From contig CABUWI010000004.1 of the NCBI GenBank assembly GCA_902495245.1, positions 124,001-188,000 of the forward strand: a DNA stretch of 64,000 bases. Reading direction: 5' to 3'. Below are positions 25,579 to 34,316 of this stretch, piece after piece (positions within the stretch are counted from its first letter, which is position 1; every line of letters begins with the position of its first letter). This DNA is from an uncultured Porphyromonadaceae bacterium (GTDB lineage Bacteria > Bacteroidota > Bacteroidia > Bacteroidales > Muribaculaceae). The notes beneath the pieces are model-generated. The model worked only from the letters and a program-made list of their open reading frames with translations. It made no database searches and was not told where the DNA came from. The translations under genes were made by a program, and so were the position numbers.

Positions 25579-26580
25579 TCAAGAAACCGTCCAGGTTTCG
25601 CCTGCGAGAATCATCTGGCGGAGTGTGTCGAACTTGTGGACATTCTCCACCTGCTTTTCGAGCTCTTCGTTGTAGACGGGTGCCGGCACGTCGCGAATCA
25701 CGCCGATTGCCAGCGGTAGCGTCCGGCCGTCCATGAGCGCGAGCATGCGGTGCAGGCTGTCGTCGGGAGTCGTGGCGTCGTGCGTGAGCACGTCGTCGAG
25801 CGTATAGCCGTCTTCACCCACCTTTACGGCCTTCAGGGCGAACCCGTCCTGAACCAGGCCGAACTCCTTGTCTGCGCCGAAGAGCATCTTCTCGCCCTGA
25901 CGGAGCGTGATTGTGCGCTCCGAGCGCACTGAGCGGTCGGCCACATCTGCGTGAATGCCGTTGTTGAAGATGACGCAGTTCTGAAGAATCTCCGTAACGG
26001 CGGCGCCGCGATGACGGGCGGCGGCCACCATGCAGTCGCGCGTCGTGTCAAGCTCGACGTCAATCGAGCGGGCAAAGAACGTGGCGCGCGCGCCGAAGGC
26101 GAGCTCGGCGGGAATGAAGGGGTCTTCCGTGGTGCCGTAGGGAGAGGATTTGCTGACGAAGCCGCGCGGGCTCGTGGGCGAATACTGGCCCTTGGTCAGG
26201 CCGTAAATCTTGTTGTTAAGCAGCAGAATGTTGATGTCGACATTGCGGCGCAGGGCGTGAATGAAGTGGTTGCCGCCGATGGCCAGGCCGTCGCCGTCGC
26301 CGCTCACCTGCCATACGGTCATCTGCGGGTTGGCCACCTTGAAGCCCGTGGCAATGGCGGCCGCGCGGCCGTGAATGGTGTGGAAGCCGTAGGTGTTGCA
26401 GTAATAAGGCAGGCGCGATGAGCAGCCGATGCCCGAAATGACGGCCGTCATGTGGGGTGGCACGCCCAGTTCGGCCATGGCCTTGTGCAGGCAGTTCAAC
26501 ACGGCGTGGTCGCCGCAGCCGGCACACCACCTTACGTTCTGGTCGCTCTTATAGTCGCGGGGAGTGTATGCAGAGTTCAT
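25579..26580 (-). CDS. korB: 2-oxoacid:ferredoxin oxidoreductase, beta subunit
   Basis: 333 residues. This is the thiamine-diphosphate half of an enzyme that decarboxylates a 2-oxoacid (2-oxoglutarate most likely) to the acyl-CoA and reduces ferredoxin, or runs in reverse. The N-terminal Cys motif WCAGCGDHAVLNC ligates a 4Fe-4S cluster, and the TPP/Mg motif GDGDGLAIGGNHF...LLNN is intact. The gene overlaps korA by ATGA. Substrate choice between 2-oxoglutarate and another 2-oxoacid rests on family resemblance only. Confidence 0.93.
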   Translation of the reverse strand: MNSAYTPRDYKSDQNVRWCAGCGDHAVLNCLHKAMAELGVPPHMTAVISGIGCSSRLPYYCNTYGFHTIHGRAAAIATGFKVANPQMTVWQVSGDGDGLAIGGNHFIHALRRNVDINILLLNNKIYGLTKGQYSPTSPRGFVSKSSPYGTTEDPFIPAELAFGARATFFARSIDVELDTTRDCMVAAARHRGAAVTEILQNCVIFNNGIHADVADRSVRSERTITLRQGEKMLFGADKEFGLVQDGFALKAVKVGEDGYTLDDVLTHDATTPDDSLHRMLALMDGRTLPLAIGVIRDVPAPVYNEELEKQVENVHKFDTLRQMILAGETWTVS

Positions 26581-28433
26581 TTCAACAGTTCTTTTACACG
26601 GTTTTTAACTTCGCTGACCAGGAAAGGCTGGCCCTGGACTTTGTTTATGCGCAGAATCTCGGTGCCGGGGTGCTGCATCTGCAGATAGTCGGCAAGCATG
26701 CCGGTGTTTAGCTCGGCCACGATTATGCGCTTATAGCGGTTCATGATTTCCTTGAAGTTGCGCGGCAGCGGATTGATGTATCGCAGCTGGGCGAAGGCAA
26801 TCTTCACGCCCTCGGCGTTGAGTTCGGCAGCGGCCGTGCGCAGGTGGCCGTATGTGCCGCCCCACCCGATGAGCAGCGTGTCGGCCGTCAGGTCATCGTC
26901 GTAATATACCTTCTGCTCCGGAATGTCATAGGCGATGCGGGCCACCTTGCGGCGACGGGCCTCGACCATGCGCTCGTGATTCTCCGGGCTGTTGGAGATG
27001 TTGCCCGTGGCGCTGTCCTTCTCCAGGCCGCCAAGGCGGTGGGTTGCGCCCTCCATGCCGGCCGGCGCCCAGTAGCGCACGCCCTCGGCATTGCGCTCGT
27101 AGGGGTGCCACGTGCCGTCGGCGCGGTCGGCCGGCAGCAGCGGCGGGTGAATTTCGGGATACTCGTCGGCCTCGGGCACGCGCCAGGCGCCCGAGCCGTT
27201 GCCGATGAAGGCGTCGGATAGCAGAATCACGGGCATCATGTGCTCCAGGGCGATGCGACACGCCTCGAAAGCCGTGTCGAAGCAGTCGGTGGGCGACAGC
27301 GGAGCAACGACGCAGAGAGGGCTCTCGCCATTGCGGCCATAGAGTGCCTGCATCAGGTCGGTCTGTTCGGTCTTGGTGGGCAGGCCGGTAGAGGGGCCGC
27401 CGCGCTGAACGTCGATGACCACCAGCGGCAACTCGGCCATTACGGCCAGACCGAGGGCCTCGCCTTTCAGCGCCAGGCCGGGGCCGGAAGTTGACGTTAC
27501 GGCCAGCGAACCGGCAAACGACGCGCCGATTGCCGAGCAGACGCCGGCAATCTCGTCTTCCATCTGCACGGCCTTCACGCCGAGGTCCTTGCGCTTGGCC
27601 AGCTCGTGGAGAATATCCGTGGCGGGCGTGATGGGATATGATCCGAGAAAGAGCGGACGCCCCGAGCGCTCTGAAGCCATGATGAGGCCCCAGGCCGTGG
27701 CCTTGTTGCCCTGAATATCGGTGTAGACGCCGGGACGGGTGTCGGTCGACTCGATGCGGTAGGTCGAATGCGACGCGTGGGTGTTGGCGCCGTAGTTATA
27801 GCCGGCTTCGAGCACTCGCGAATTGGCCTCGAATACGGCCGTTTTTTTGGCGAACTTGACGCGGAGCATCTGGCGCGCGCCTTCAAGCGGGCGGTCAAAC
27901 AGCCAGCACATAAGCCCGAGGGCGAAGACGTTGCGGCATTTCATCACCGACTTCAGGTCGAGGTCGCTCCCTTCGAGCGCCGACTTGGTCTGCGACGTGA
28001 TGCCCACGGTGAGCACCTCACATTTGATTCCGAGTTCGCCGACGGGGTCGAGCGTCTGATATTCGGCTTTCTTCAGGTCGGCTTCGCGACACGAATCTGC
28101 GTCAAGAATAATCAGGCCGGAAGATTTGACGGCTTTATAGTTGCGCTTGAGCGCAGCCGGGTTCATGGCAACGAGCACGTCGCACTCATCGCCGGGTGTA
28201 TAAACGTCCTTGCCGAGCGAGACCTGAAAACCGCTGACGCCGCTGAGCGAGCCCTGCGGAGCGCGGATTTCGGCGGGATAATCGGGAAACGTGGACACCT
28301 GATTGCCAACCGATGCGCTGACATTGGTGAATATATTTCCGGCAAGCTGCATGCCGTCGCCGGAGTCGCCTGAGAAGCGTACGACGACCTTCTCCACGGA
28401 TTTTACAAGAGTCGAGGGGTTAGAATCCATCAT
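26577..28433 (-). CDS. korA: 2-oxoacid:ferredoxin oxidoreductase, alpha subunit (gamma-alpha fusion)
   Basis: 618 residues. The N-terminal gamma domain (about 15-190, VVRFSGDSGDGMQLAGNIF, GLIILDADSC) is fused to the pyrimidine-binding alpha domain (about 230-450, GSYPITPATDILHELAK, MEDEIAGVCSAIGASFAG, TSTSGPGLALKGEALGLAVMAELP) and the domain II (about 500-600). This is the KorA/VorB-like fused layout. It forms the enzyme with the beta subunit encoded immediately downstream. Initiation at either of the first two Met residues is possible. Confidence 0.93.
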   Translation of the reverse strand: MMDSNPSTLVKSVEKVVVRFSGDSGDGMQLAGNIFTNVSASVGNQVSTFPDYPAEIRAPQGSLSGVSGFQVSLGKDVYTPGDECDVLVAMNPAALKRNYKAVKSSGLIILDADSCREADLKKAEYQTLDPVGELGIKCEVLTVGITSQTKSALEGSDLDLKSVMKCRNVFALGLMCWLFDRPLEGARQMLRVKFAKKTAVFEANSRVLEAGYNYGANTHASHSTYRIESTDTRPGVYTDIQGNKATAWGLIMASERSGRPLFLGSYPITPATDILHELAKRKDLGVKAVQMEDEIAGVCSAIGASFAGSLAVTSTSGPGLALKGEALGLAVMAELPLVVIDVQRGGPSTGLPTKTEQTDLMQALYGRNGESPLCVVAPLSPTDCFDTAFEACRIALEHMMPVILLSDAFIGNGSGAWRVPEADEYPEIHPPLLPADRADGTWHPYERNAEGVRYWAPAGMEGATHRLGGLEKDSATGNISNSPENHERMVEARRRKVARIAYDIPEQKVYYDDDLTADTLLIGWGGTYGHLRTAAAELNAEGVKIAFAQLRYINPLPRNFKEIMNRYKRIIVAELNTGMLADYLQMQHPGTEILRINKVQGQPFLVSEVKNRVKELLK

Positions 28434-28461
28434 TCTTTGCGTAATTAGATTTAAGTTACTG

Positions 28462-28469
28462 CAAAGTTA
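28462..28469 (-). promoter_or_regulatory. -7 box of korAB
   Basis: TAACTTTG on the minus strand, 28 nt before the korA start; no convincing -33 box. Confidence 0.5.
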
Positions 28470-28480
28470 AGGATTTTTCT

Positions 28481-28488
28481 TATCTTTG
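28481..28488 (+). promoter_or_regulatory. -7 box of the HdeD-like gene
   Basis: TATCTTTG, predicting a leader of about 56 nt; divergent from the korAB box 11 bp away, so the two probably compete for polymerase. Confidence 0.5.
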
Positions 28489-28547
28489 CAGGCAACTTTT
28501 GTTCACATTTTTTCGTTTTTTAGTAAAATAACCTAAATTCAACATAT

Positions 28548-29192
28548 ATGGACTATAAAGGTAATCTTTGGAGCGCCATATTGGCGTTAATCGTAGGCAT
28601 CGTCATGGTGTTTTTCTCCGACCTCGCTCTTGAGACGGTGGTGCTCGTGATAGGCATTCTTTTCATCGCCACGGGCGTTTTCAATCTCATAATCGAAATG
28701 AACCGCAAAGACGAAAAGGGTCGCAAACGTATTTCACCGATAGGCGTTCTCGCCACGGCCGGAACCGGCATACTTGGCATATTGATGGTGTGCACGCCAC
28801 ACACTATGATAAATCTTATTATCTATCTGTTTGCCGCGGCTTTCATTCTGCTCGGCGTATATCAGATATGCAGCCTCGCATTCTTTTACCGCCCCGTAAC
28901 GTTTCCGTTCTGGTTTTTCATTCTGCCCGCGCTGCTGGTAATTACCGGTGTGGTCATCTGCATCATCGGCCCGTCGGCCGTTGCGCAGACAATGACCCTG
29001 ATTACCGGCATCGCGCTGATTGTCTATGCAATCGCCTCGTTCATCGACATTGCCGGCCTGCTTGCCTTCCGCCGCGACATGCGCAAGATGGCCGAGGCCT
29101 CACAATCCGCTGCGCAGGCCGACACCACGCCCCGCGAGGTTGAAGACGTCGAGGCCACCGAGGCCGCGGCTCTCCGTCCGGTCGATAAGTAA
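28548..29192 (+). CDS. HdeD-family (DUF308) membrane protein
   Basis: 214 residues with six transmembrane helices arranged in pairs (about 8-26, 30-50, 64-84, 88-110, 119-141, 146-170), matching the DUF308 repeat seen in acid-resistance protein HdeD. The C-terminal 40 residues are a charged cytoplasmic tail (DTTPREVEDVEATEA). The role in Bacteroidales is not known; membrane stress is a guess from the family. It is monocistronic with its own promoter and a downstream hairpin. Confidence 0.85.
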   Translation: MDYKGNLWSAILALIVGIVMVFFSDLALETVVLVIGILFIATGVFNLIIEMNRKDEKGRKRISPIGVLATAGTGILGILMVCTPHTMINLIIYLFAAAFILLGVYQICSLAFFYRPVTFPFWFFILPALLVITGVVICIIGPSAVAQTMTLITGIALIVYAIASFIDIAGLLAFRRDMRKMAEASQSAAQADTTPREVEDVEATEAAALRPVDK

Positions 29193-29209
29193 CTTTCAAC
29201 GAAAAAATG

Positions 29210-29245
29210 AATCGGGGCTGCGGCGCGACTGCCGTAGTCCCGATT
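29210..29245 (+). terminator. Hairpin after the HdeD-like gene
   Basis: 29210-29224 and 29231-29245 form 15 consecutive pairs including two G-U, loop GCGACT; the following T-tract is weak. The rest of the gap to 29417 is AT-rich with no gene or recognised motif. Confidence 0.6.
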
Positions 29246-29417
29246 GCTTACAATTGTGTGTGTGATTGTGTAGTATTGTAACCGTTTTTTTGTACCGCTG
29301 CTAAGTTAGCTACTGCGCGCCGAAAAGGCGGTGCCATTGCATACAAAGATGATGCATCAAGCGTAAATCGGTGCAAACAATCGGTCAAAACGCATTAACA
29401 ATACATACAACCACATG

Positions 29418-30455
29418 TCATTCAGCCTGTTTCGACGACCGGACGCGATAGGCGGTCGGCGACATGCCCATGACGCGCGAAAACACCCTGATAAACGCCT
29501 GCGAACTGTTGAATCCCGACATCTCGGCCACACACTTGACACTGACATCTGAGCTGACAAGCAGCTCGCAGGCATGCTGCACACGCAGCGTGTTGACATA
29601 GTCGTAAAAAGTCGTGCCGGCAGCGCGATTAAACCAATTGCTCACATAGGTCCGGTTCGTGCCCACGGCGCGGGCTACGTCCGACAGCTTCAACTGAGGG
29701 TTCAGATAAATTTTCTCAACGGTGAAAAGCGCCTCGATACGGCTGCTGAGATCGGAAGACCGGCCAACATCGACAGCGGCCGCCGCGGGCGACTCTTCCT
29801 GAAGTTCGTCAAGCACCGACTCGTGGCGATAGATGAAATAGTCAATCACCATCCACAATATCAGGCTGCCCACCATATAAATCGACTCGGCGTTCAGATG
29901 AATCATCAGGCAATCGACAATCCACAGGCCGAGAATCGCATAGAACGTATAAAGAATCACCCTGAGCCAGTTGAGATTGACATTTTCGGTATATGAAAAC
30001 CTGTCTTTAAGCGCTCGGTTGTAGCGCGGAATGTTTACATAGGTCCACACAAGATAATAAGTGCCGTAAATCGCCGCCCAACCAACCAGCACATAATAGA
30101 AGATATTGATGCCTGTTGCGCCATACAGCACCGGAAGCGCCACAAACGGCACCTCGTGAATAATCATGCTCCTGAGGGTAAGCCACCCCGGGCGAACCAG
30201 CTCAATCAGGATAAAGGCATACATCGGCACGGCCACCATGTCAAGAGCCGTCATCAGCGACCATACAGACCACGTCGAAAAAGAGACCTCGTCGAGCAGC
30301 AGAACGGCGTCGCGCAGACATTCCGCACAGATAGTGAACATCAGCAGCGCCACCAGACGCGACAGCTGGTCGCGCTTGCGAATGAAAAACCATGTCATCA
30401 TTCCATAGAACATGGTCGACATTCCATATATGTAAATCAAGCCTGACAGATTCAT
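29418..30455 (-). CDS. Membrane-anchored AraC-family regulator
   Basis: 345 residues starting at MNLSGLIYIYGM. The frame is open 80 codons further, but that stretch would run across the divergent promoters and the next gene. The first about 215 residues contain six or more transmembrane helices. A linker (about 220-240) leads to the C-terminal HTH_18 domain (about 243-340: LKLSDVARAVGTNRTYVSNWFN, VKCVAEMSGFNSSQAFIRVFSRVMGMSPTAYR). Membrane-bound AraC regulators occur in Bacteroidetes and are thought to respond to membrane or extracellular cues. It is divergent from the DUF3316-S41-ABC operon, its most obvious candidate target. Confidence 0.87.
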   Translation of the reverse strand: MNLSGLIYIYGMSTMFYGMMTWFFIRKRDQLSRLVALLMFTICAECLRDAVLLLDEVSFSTWSVWSLMTALDMVAVPMYAFILIELVRPGWLTLRSMIIHEVPFVALPVLYGATGINIFYYVLVGWAAIYGTYYLVWTYVNIPRYNRALKDRFSYTENVNLNWLRVILYTFYAILGLWIVDCLMIHLNAESIYMVGSLILWMVIDYFIYRHESVLDELQEESPAAAAVDVGRSSDLSSRIEALFTVEKIYLNPQLKLSDVARAVGTNRTYVSNWFNRAAGTTFYDYVNTLRVQHACELLVSSDVSVKCVAEMSGFNSSQAFIRVFSRVMGMSPTAYRVRSSKQAE

Positions 30456-30500
30456 CGGACTAAACTGTAAAATGCATGAATTTGTGTGTGTAAGTTTCGA

Positions 30501-30508
30501 CAAAGTTA
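30501..30508 (-). promoter_or_regulatory. -7 box of the AraC regulator
   Basis: TAACTTTG on the minus strand, 45 nt before the chosen ATG; supports the shorter start. Confidence 0.55.
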
Positions 30509-30551
30509 CTAAAAATTTTTCATAATCAGCTGCCGATTGGTAATTTTTCCG

Positions 30552-30559
30552 TATTTTTG
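30552..30559 (+). promoter_or_regulatory. -7 box of the DUF3316-S41-ABC operon
   Basis: TATTTTTG ending 5 nt before the ATG at 30565, again nearly leaderless; no -33 box at 19-21 bp, consistent with need for an activator. Confidence 0.55.
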
Positions 30560-30564
30560 CAGAG

Positions 30565-31392
30565 ATGTTAAAGAGGTTCTGCATAATCATATGCGCGCTG
30601 GCAGCGGCGACATCTGTCTCGTCGGGCCTGGAGCCGGTGCGCCCCGTGTCTTCGGCCTGGACGGCCGAGGCGGGCACCTCGCATCTGGCCGACACCTATC
30701 TCAGCCCCGTCAAGTACTCGGGGCTGCACTTCGGTCTCGGCTACGGGCGCCTGCAGGCAATGAAGCGCACCACCCTGGTGCAGGGCTGGAACGTCAGCCT
30801 CGGCTTTGACCGCGCGCTCAATCCGGCCGGCAACGCCGCGATGCTCGGCCTGGACCTCGAGGGCGGCTGGCGCATTATGCGCCGCTGGCGTCTGCCCCAC
30901 GGTTTTTCGGCGGCCGCCGGCGGATATGCCGGCGTGCGCGCCGGCGTGCTCTATCTGAGCCGCAACGGCAACAACCCGGCGCAGGCGCTGGCCTCGGCCA
31001 CAATAGGCCCGGAAGGCTACGTGCAATGGTCGGGCCGGCTCGGCCGTTTGCCCCTGAGCGTGCGCTGGCAGGCGTCAACGCCGATTGCCGGGGCGTTTTT
31101 CTGTCCCGACTACGGCGAACTCTACTATGAGATAGCCCTCGGCAACCGCGAGAACCTCGCTCACTTCGCATGGCCCGGCAATTTCCGCCGGCTGAACTCG
31201 CTGCTGAGCGTAGACCTGCACCTCGGCAAGTCGACCCTGCGTCTGGGCTATGGACTGGAAGCGATGTCGACCCGCGCAAACCATATAACGTCGCGGCGCA
31301 TAACCCACTCGGCCGTAATCGGCGTGGTCTGCGATTTCATAACCATAAATCCGCAAAAGCACGATGCGCAGATTGTTACGGCGAATTATTGA
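30565..31392 (+). CDS. DUF3316-family outer membrane protein
   Basis: 275 residues with a signal peptide (MLKRFCIIICALAAATSVSSG) and a body of alternating small/aromatic strands (GLHFGLGYGRLQAMKR, NVSLGFDRALNPAG, STLRLGYGLEAMS), resembling the DUF3316 barrel family of Bacteroidales. It is probably an outer-membrane protein. It is the first gene of a five-gene operon with an S41 peptidase and a metal-chelate ABC importer, and its 3' end overlaps the peptidase gene by 29 bp. It may supply the outer-membrane step or a structural partner for that importer, though it is not a TonB receptor. Confidence 0.75.
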   Translation: MLKRFCIIICALAAATSVSSGLEPVRPVSSAWTAEAGTSHLADTYLSPVKYSGLHFGLGYGRLQAMKRTTLVQGWNVSLGFDRALNPAGNAAMLGLDLEGGWRIMRRWRLPHGFSAAAGGYAGVRAGVLYLSRNGNNPAQALASATIGPEGYVQWSGRLGRLPLSVRWQASTPIAGAFFCPDYGELYYEIALGNRENLAHFAWPGNFRRLNSLLSVDLHLGKSTLRLGYGLEAMSTRANHITSRRITHSAVIGVVCDFITINPQKHDAQIVTANY

Positions 31393-32368
31393 GTTTGTAG
31401 CACTGGCCCTTGCCGCCACGTCGTGCCACCCGATTGAGGAATTCGACCGCGACAACCGCGGCGAGTTCGAGGCACTGTGGACGGCCGTTGACAACCATTA
31501 TTGCTTTTTCTGCGAAAAAGACGTCGACTGGAATGCCGTGCACGACAAGTATGCCCCGATGGTCAACGAAAAGCTGTCGCGCACTCAGCTGTTTGCCATA
31601 TGCGCCGCAATGCTCGACGAGATCAAAGACGGCCACGTAAACCTGTCGTCTGGCTTTGAAACGTCCTACTATCGCAACTGGTGGAGCGACTATCCCCAGA
31701 ACTTCAACCTGCGCACCGTGCAGCAAAACTACCTGAATTTCAACTATAAGCAGCTGGGAAGTGTCATTTACGGCATCTTACCCCAAAACGTCGGCTACGT
31801 CTACATTCCATCGTTCTCGTCCGGACTTTCAGACTCCAACATAGACTGGATTCTGGCCGACCTGCTGGCCTGCAACGGACTGGTGCTCGACCTGCGCGAC
31901 AACGGGGGCGGCTCGATGAACTTCGCCGAGAACTGGGTGCGCCACTTCATCACCGAGCCACGGACCGTCGGCTACATGAGCCACAAAAGCGGACCCGCGC
32001 ACGACGATTTTTCCGACCCACGGCCCATCAGGTTCGACCCCCTCGGGCCGACCGACCTCGTGTGGGTCAAGCCGGTGGTGATTCTGACAAACCGCAGCAC
32101 GTTCTCGGCCGCCAATTATATGGTCATGTGCATGCGCGGGCTGCCCCACGTTACGCACGCCGGCGCGACTACCGGCGGAGGCTCGGGCATGCCGCTCTCC
32201 TTGGAACTTCCGGGCGGCTGGGGCGTGAGAATGAGCGCCGTCAGAGTCTACGACGCCGAAATGCGCCTCACCGAGGCCGGCATCGCGCCCGACGACGGCT
32301 GTGAAATCGAAAACAGAACCGAAGACATCGACGAAATTCTCGACTTTGCCGTTAATCTACTGAAATGA
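31364..32368 (+). CDS. S41-family peptidase lipoprotein
   Basis: 334 residues with lipobox LAATSC (Cys21). An N-terminal helical part (about 30-95) precedes the S41 core. The core includes VLDLRDNGGGSMNFAENWV (about 174-192) and LTNRSTFSAANYMV, in which Ser248 is the expected nucleophile, followed by GATTGGGSGMPLSLELPGG. The PDZ domain of processing proteases is not obvious. It is likely periplasmic or surface-exposed. Being inside an importer operon, it may cleave a carrier protein or peptide to release the chelate; that is inference. The stop overlaps the next start (ATGA). Confidence 0.85.
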   Translation: MRRLLRRIIEFVALALAATSCHPIEEFDRDNRGEFEALWTAVDNHYCFFCEKDVDWNAVHDKYAPMVNEKLSRTQLFAICAAMLDEIKDGHVNLSSGFETSYYRNWWSDYPQNFNLRTVQQNYLNFNYKQLGSVIYGILPQNVGYVYIPSFSSGLSDSNIDWILADLLACNGLVLDLRDNGGGSMNFAENWVRHFITEPRTVGYMSHKSGPAHDDFSDPRPIRFDPLGPTDLVWVKPVVILTNRSTFSAANYMVMCMRGLPHVTHAGATTGGGSGMPLSLELPGGWGVRMSAVRVYDAEMRLTEAGIAPDDGCEIENRTEDIDEILDFAVNLLK

Positions 32369-33363
32369 AAAGATTTATACCTGCCATGTTCTTAATACTC
32401 CTGACGGTCGGCTGCACACGCATTGTCAAGCTGAACGATACCGCGGAATACACCGTCGACCGCTATGTGCCGCAATATGCCTCGGGCTTCAGGCTACAAT
32501 CTCGCCCGGCCGACACCGCTTCGGTCATGCTCGAGGTCTACCGGCCCGACACGATGCGCATCATCATTCCCCGCGGGGGCTTCAGGTCAATCATGTGCCT
32601 GTCATCGACCTACGTCGGCGCGCTTGCCGAGCTCGACGAAAGCGGTCGAATCTCGGCCGTCAGCGCCAAAGAATTCATCACCGACCCGAAGGTCAGGGCT
32701 CACGCCGTCGACGTCGGCTATGACGGCGCCATGAACTACGAGGCGATGCTGGCGGCCAAGCCCGACATCGCGCTGATTTACGGCATCGGCGGACCGTCGC
32801 CCATAGCATCCAAACTCGACGAACTGGCTGTGCCATACATCTACATAAACGACTTTGAAGAGCAAGACCCGCTGGGGCGCGCCGAGTGGAGCGTGGCTCT
32901 CGGGGCGCTGGCCGGACGCGACGATGCCGCCGCGCGGTTCAGCCGCATCGCCGAAGCCTACCGCCCGGTCGCAGGTTCCGTTCCCGTAATGATTAACGCC
33001 CCCTACAGTGGCGCGTGGTTCATTCCGGGCTCGGACAATTACATGATAAGGCTGCTGCACGACGCAGGCGCCCGTCTCACCGCCCCGGCCCATGACGGAG
33101 TCGACAGCAAGCCGATTGACATCGAAGAGGCACTCCCCGCGCTCAAAAACGCCGACATCTGGCTCTTTCCCGGTCAGGCCGCCTCGATTGCCCAACTCGG
33201 GCAAATGGTGCCGAAAGCGCGGTTCGACGGCCCGGTGTGGAATCAAACTCCCGACTTCTACGAGAGCGGCGCCTCGCGCCCAGATTTGGTGCTCAAAGAG
33301 TTGCAGGCCATAGTCAAAGGCGAAAGCCCTGACTCGACACGCTATTTTATTCGATTGAAATGA
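32365..33363 (+). CDS. ABC importer substrate-binding lipoprotein (Fe-siderophore/heme/cobalamin type)
   Basis: 332 residues with lipobox TVGC (Cys17). The fold is of the FecB/BtuF helical-backbone type: IVKLNDTAEYTVDRY, ISAVSAKEFITDPKVRA, ALIYGIGGPSPIASKLDELAVPYIYINDFEEQDPLGRAEW and a second lobe (APYSGAWFIPGSDNYMIRLLHDAG). It captures a metal chelate in the periplasm for the permease encoded just downstream. The exact ligand cannot be read. Overlaps on both sides (ATGA upstream, 4 bp downstream) show tight co-translation. Confidence 0.9.
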   Translation: MKRFIPAMFLILLTVGCTRIVKLNDTAEYTVDRYVPQYASGFRLQSRPADTASVMLEVYRPDTMRIIIPRGGFRSIMCLSSTYVGALAELDESGRISAVSAKEFITDPKVRAHAVDVGYDGAMNYEAMLAAKPDIALIYGIGGPSPIASKLDELAVPYIYINDFEEQDPLGRAEWSVALGALAGRDDAAARFSRIAEAYRPVAGSVPVMINAPYSGAWFIPGSDNYMIRLLHDAGARLTAPAHDGVDSKPIDIEEALPALKNADIWLFPGQAASIAQLGQMVPKARFDGPVWNQTPDFYESGASRPDLVLKELQAIVKGESPDSTRYFIRLK

Positions 33364-34316
33364 AGCGGCGAACACTGTTCATATTGCTTGCGCTGACTGC
33401 AGCGGCCCTGTTCGTGGCCGATGTCTGCACCGGCACGGTCAGACTGTCACTGACCCAGGTATTTGACGCCCTTTCAGGCTCGGCCGATGACCAAACCCGA
33501 ACCATCGTCATCGATATCCGCCTCGTCAAGGCAGTCGTGGCGCTTCTCGCCGGCATGGCTCTGAGTGTCAGCGGCCTGCAGATGCAGACGCTGTTCCACA
33601 ACCCGCTGGCGGGCCCTTACGTGCTCGGTCTCAGCTCCGGGGCGTCGCTGGGCGTCGCCCTGCTGCTTCTGGGCGGAGCGTCGGGTGCATTCGGCATTGC
33701 CGGCGCGGCAATGGTCGGCGCAGCCGCCGTGATGTTGCTTCTGCTTGTTGTCAACGAACGGATTCGCGACATAATGACGCTGCTGATTCTCGGCATAATG
33801 TTCTCTTCGGCCATAGGTGCCGTGGTGCAGATTCTCCAGTATCTGAGCCGCGAACAAGCCCTGAAATCTTATGTGGTGTGGACAATGGGCTCGCTCGGCG
33901 AGGTAACCGGTCCGCAGCTGGGCGTCCTTGGCGCATGTATCGCCGCAGGCCTGCTGCTGACTCTGTTCACCGTCAAGCCGCTGAACCTGATTATGTTGGG
34001 CGACAGCTACGCGCAGTCTGCCGGCGTGAACCTGCGGCGGTCAAGATTCATGCTGCTCGCCTCGACGACCCTCCTGGCAGGCTCCGTAACGGCGTTTTGC
34101 GGCCCGATAGGATTCATCGGCATGGCGGTGCCCCACATTGCCCGTTGGCTCTTCCGCTCGGCTGATCATGCTGTCATGATGCCAGCCTCGGCTCTCATAG
34201 GAGCCGCCATGCTGATTGCGTGCGACATCGTGTCGCGCCGGTTCATGATTCCGATAAATGCGGTTACGTCGCTTGCCGGCATACCGGTTGTTATCTGTGT
34301 AGTCTTACGCAAATGA
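33360..34316 (+). CDS. FecCD-type ABC importer permease
   Basis: 318 residues with about nine to ten transmembrane helices. Family motifs include VRLSLTQVFDAL, RLVKAVVALLAGMALSVSGLQMQTLFHNPLAGPYVLGLSSGASLG, GFIGMAVPHIARWLF and IPINAVTSLAGIPVVICVVLRK. It forms the membrane channel of a type II importer for siderophore, heme or cobalamin. It overlaps the binding-protein gene and the ATPase gene (ATGA each). Confidence 0.94.
   Translation: MKRRTLFILLALTAAALFVADVCTGTVRLSLTQVFDALSGSADDQTRTIVIDIRLVKAVVALLAGMALSVSGLQMQTLFHNPLAGPYVLGLSSGASLGVALLLLGGASGAFGIAGAAMVGAAAVMLLLLVVNERIRDIMTLLILGIMFSSAIGAVVQILQYLSREQALKSYVVWTMGSLGEVTGPQLGVLGACIAAGLLLTLFTVKPLNLIMLGDSYAQSAGVNLRRSRFMLLASTTLLAGSVTAFCGPIGFIGMAVPHIARWLFRSADHAVMMPASALIGAAMLIACDIVSRRFMIPINAVTSLAGIPVVICVVLRK

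Noticed and set aside
30456..30695. N-terminal 80-residue extension of the AraC regulator
   Set aside because: It would cross its own -7 box and the divergent operon's promoter and first gene; MNLSGL start begins a transmembrane protein directly.
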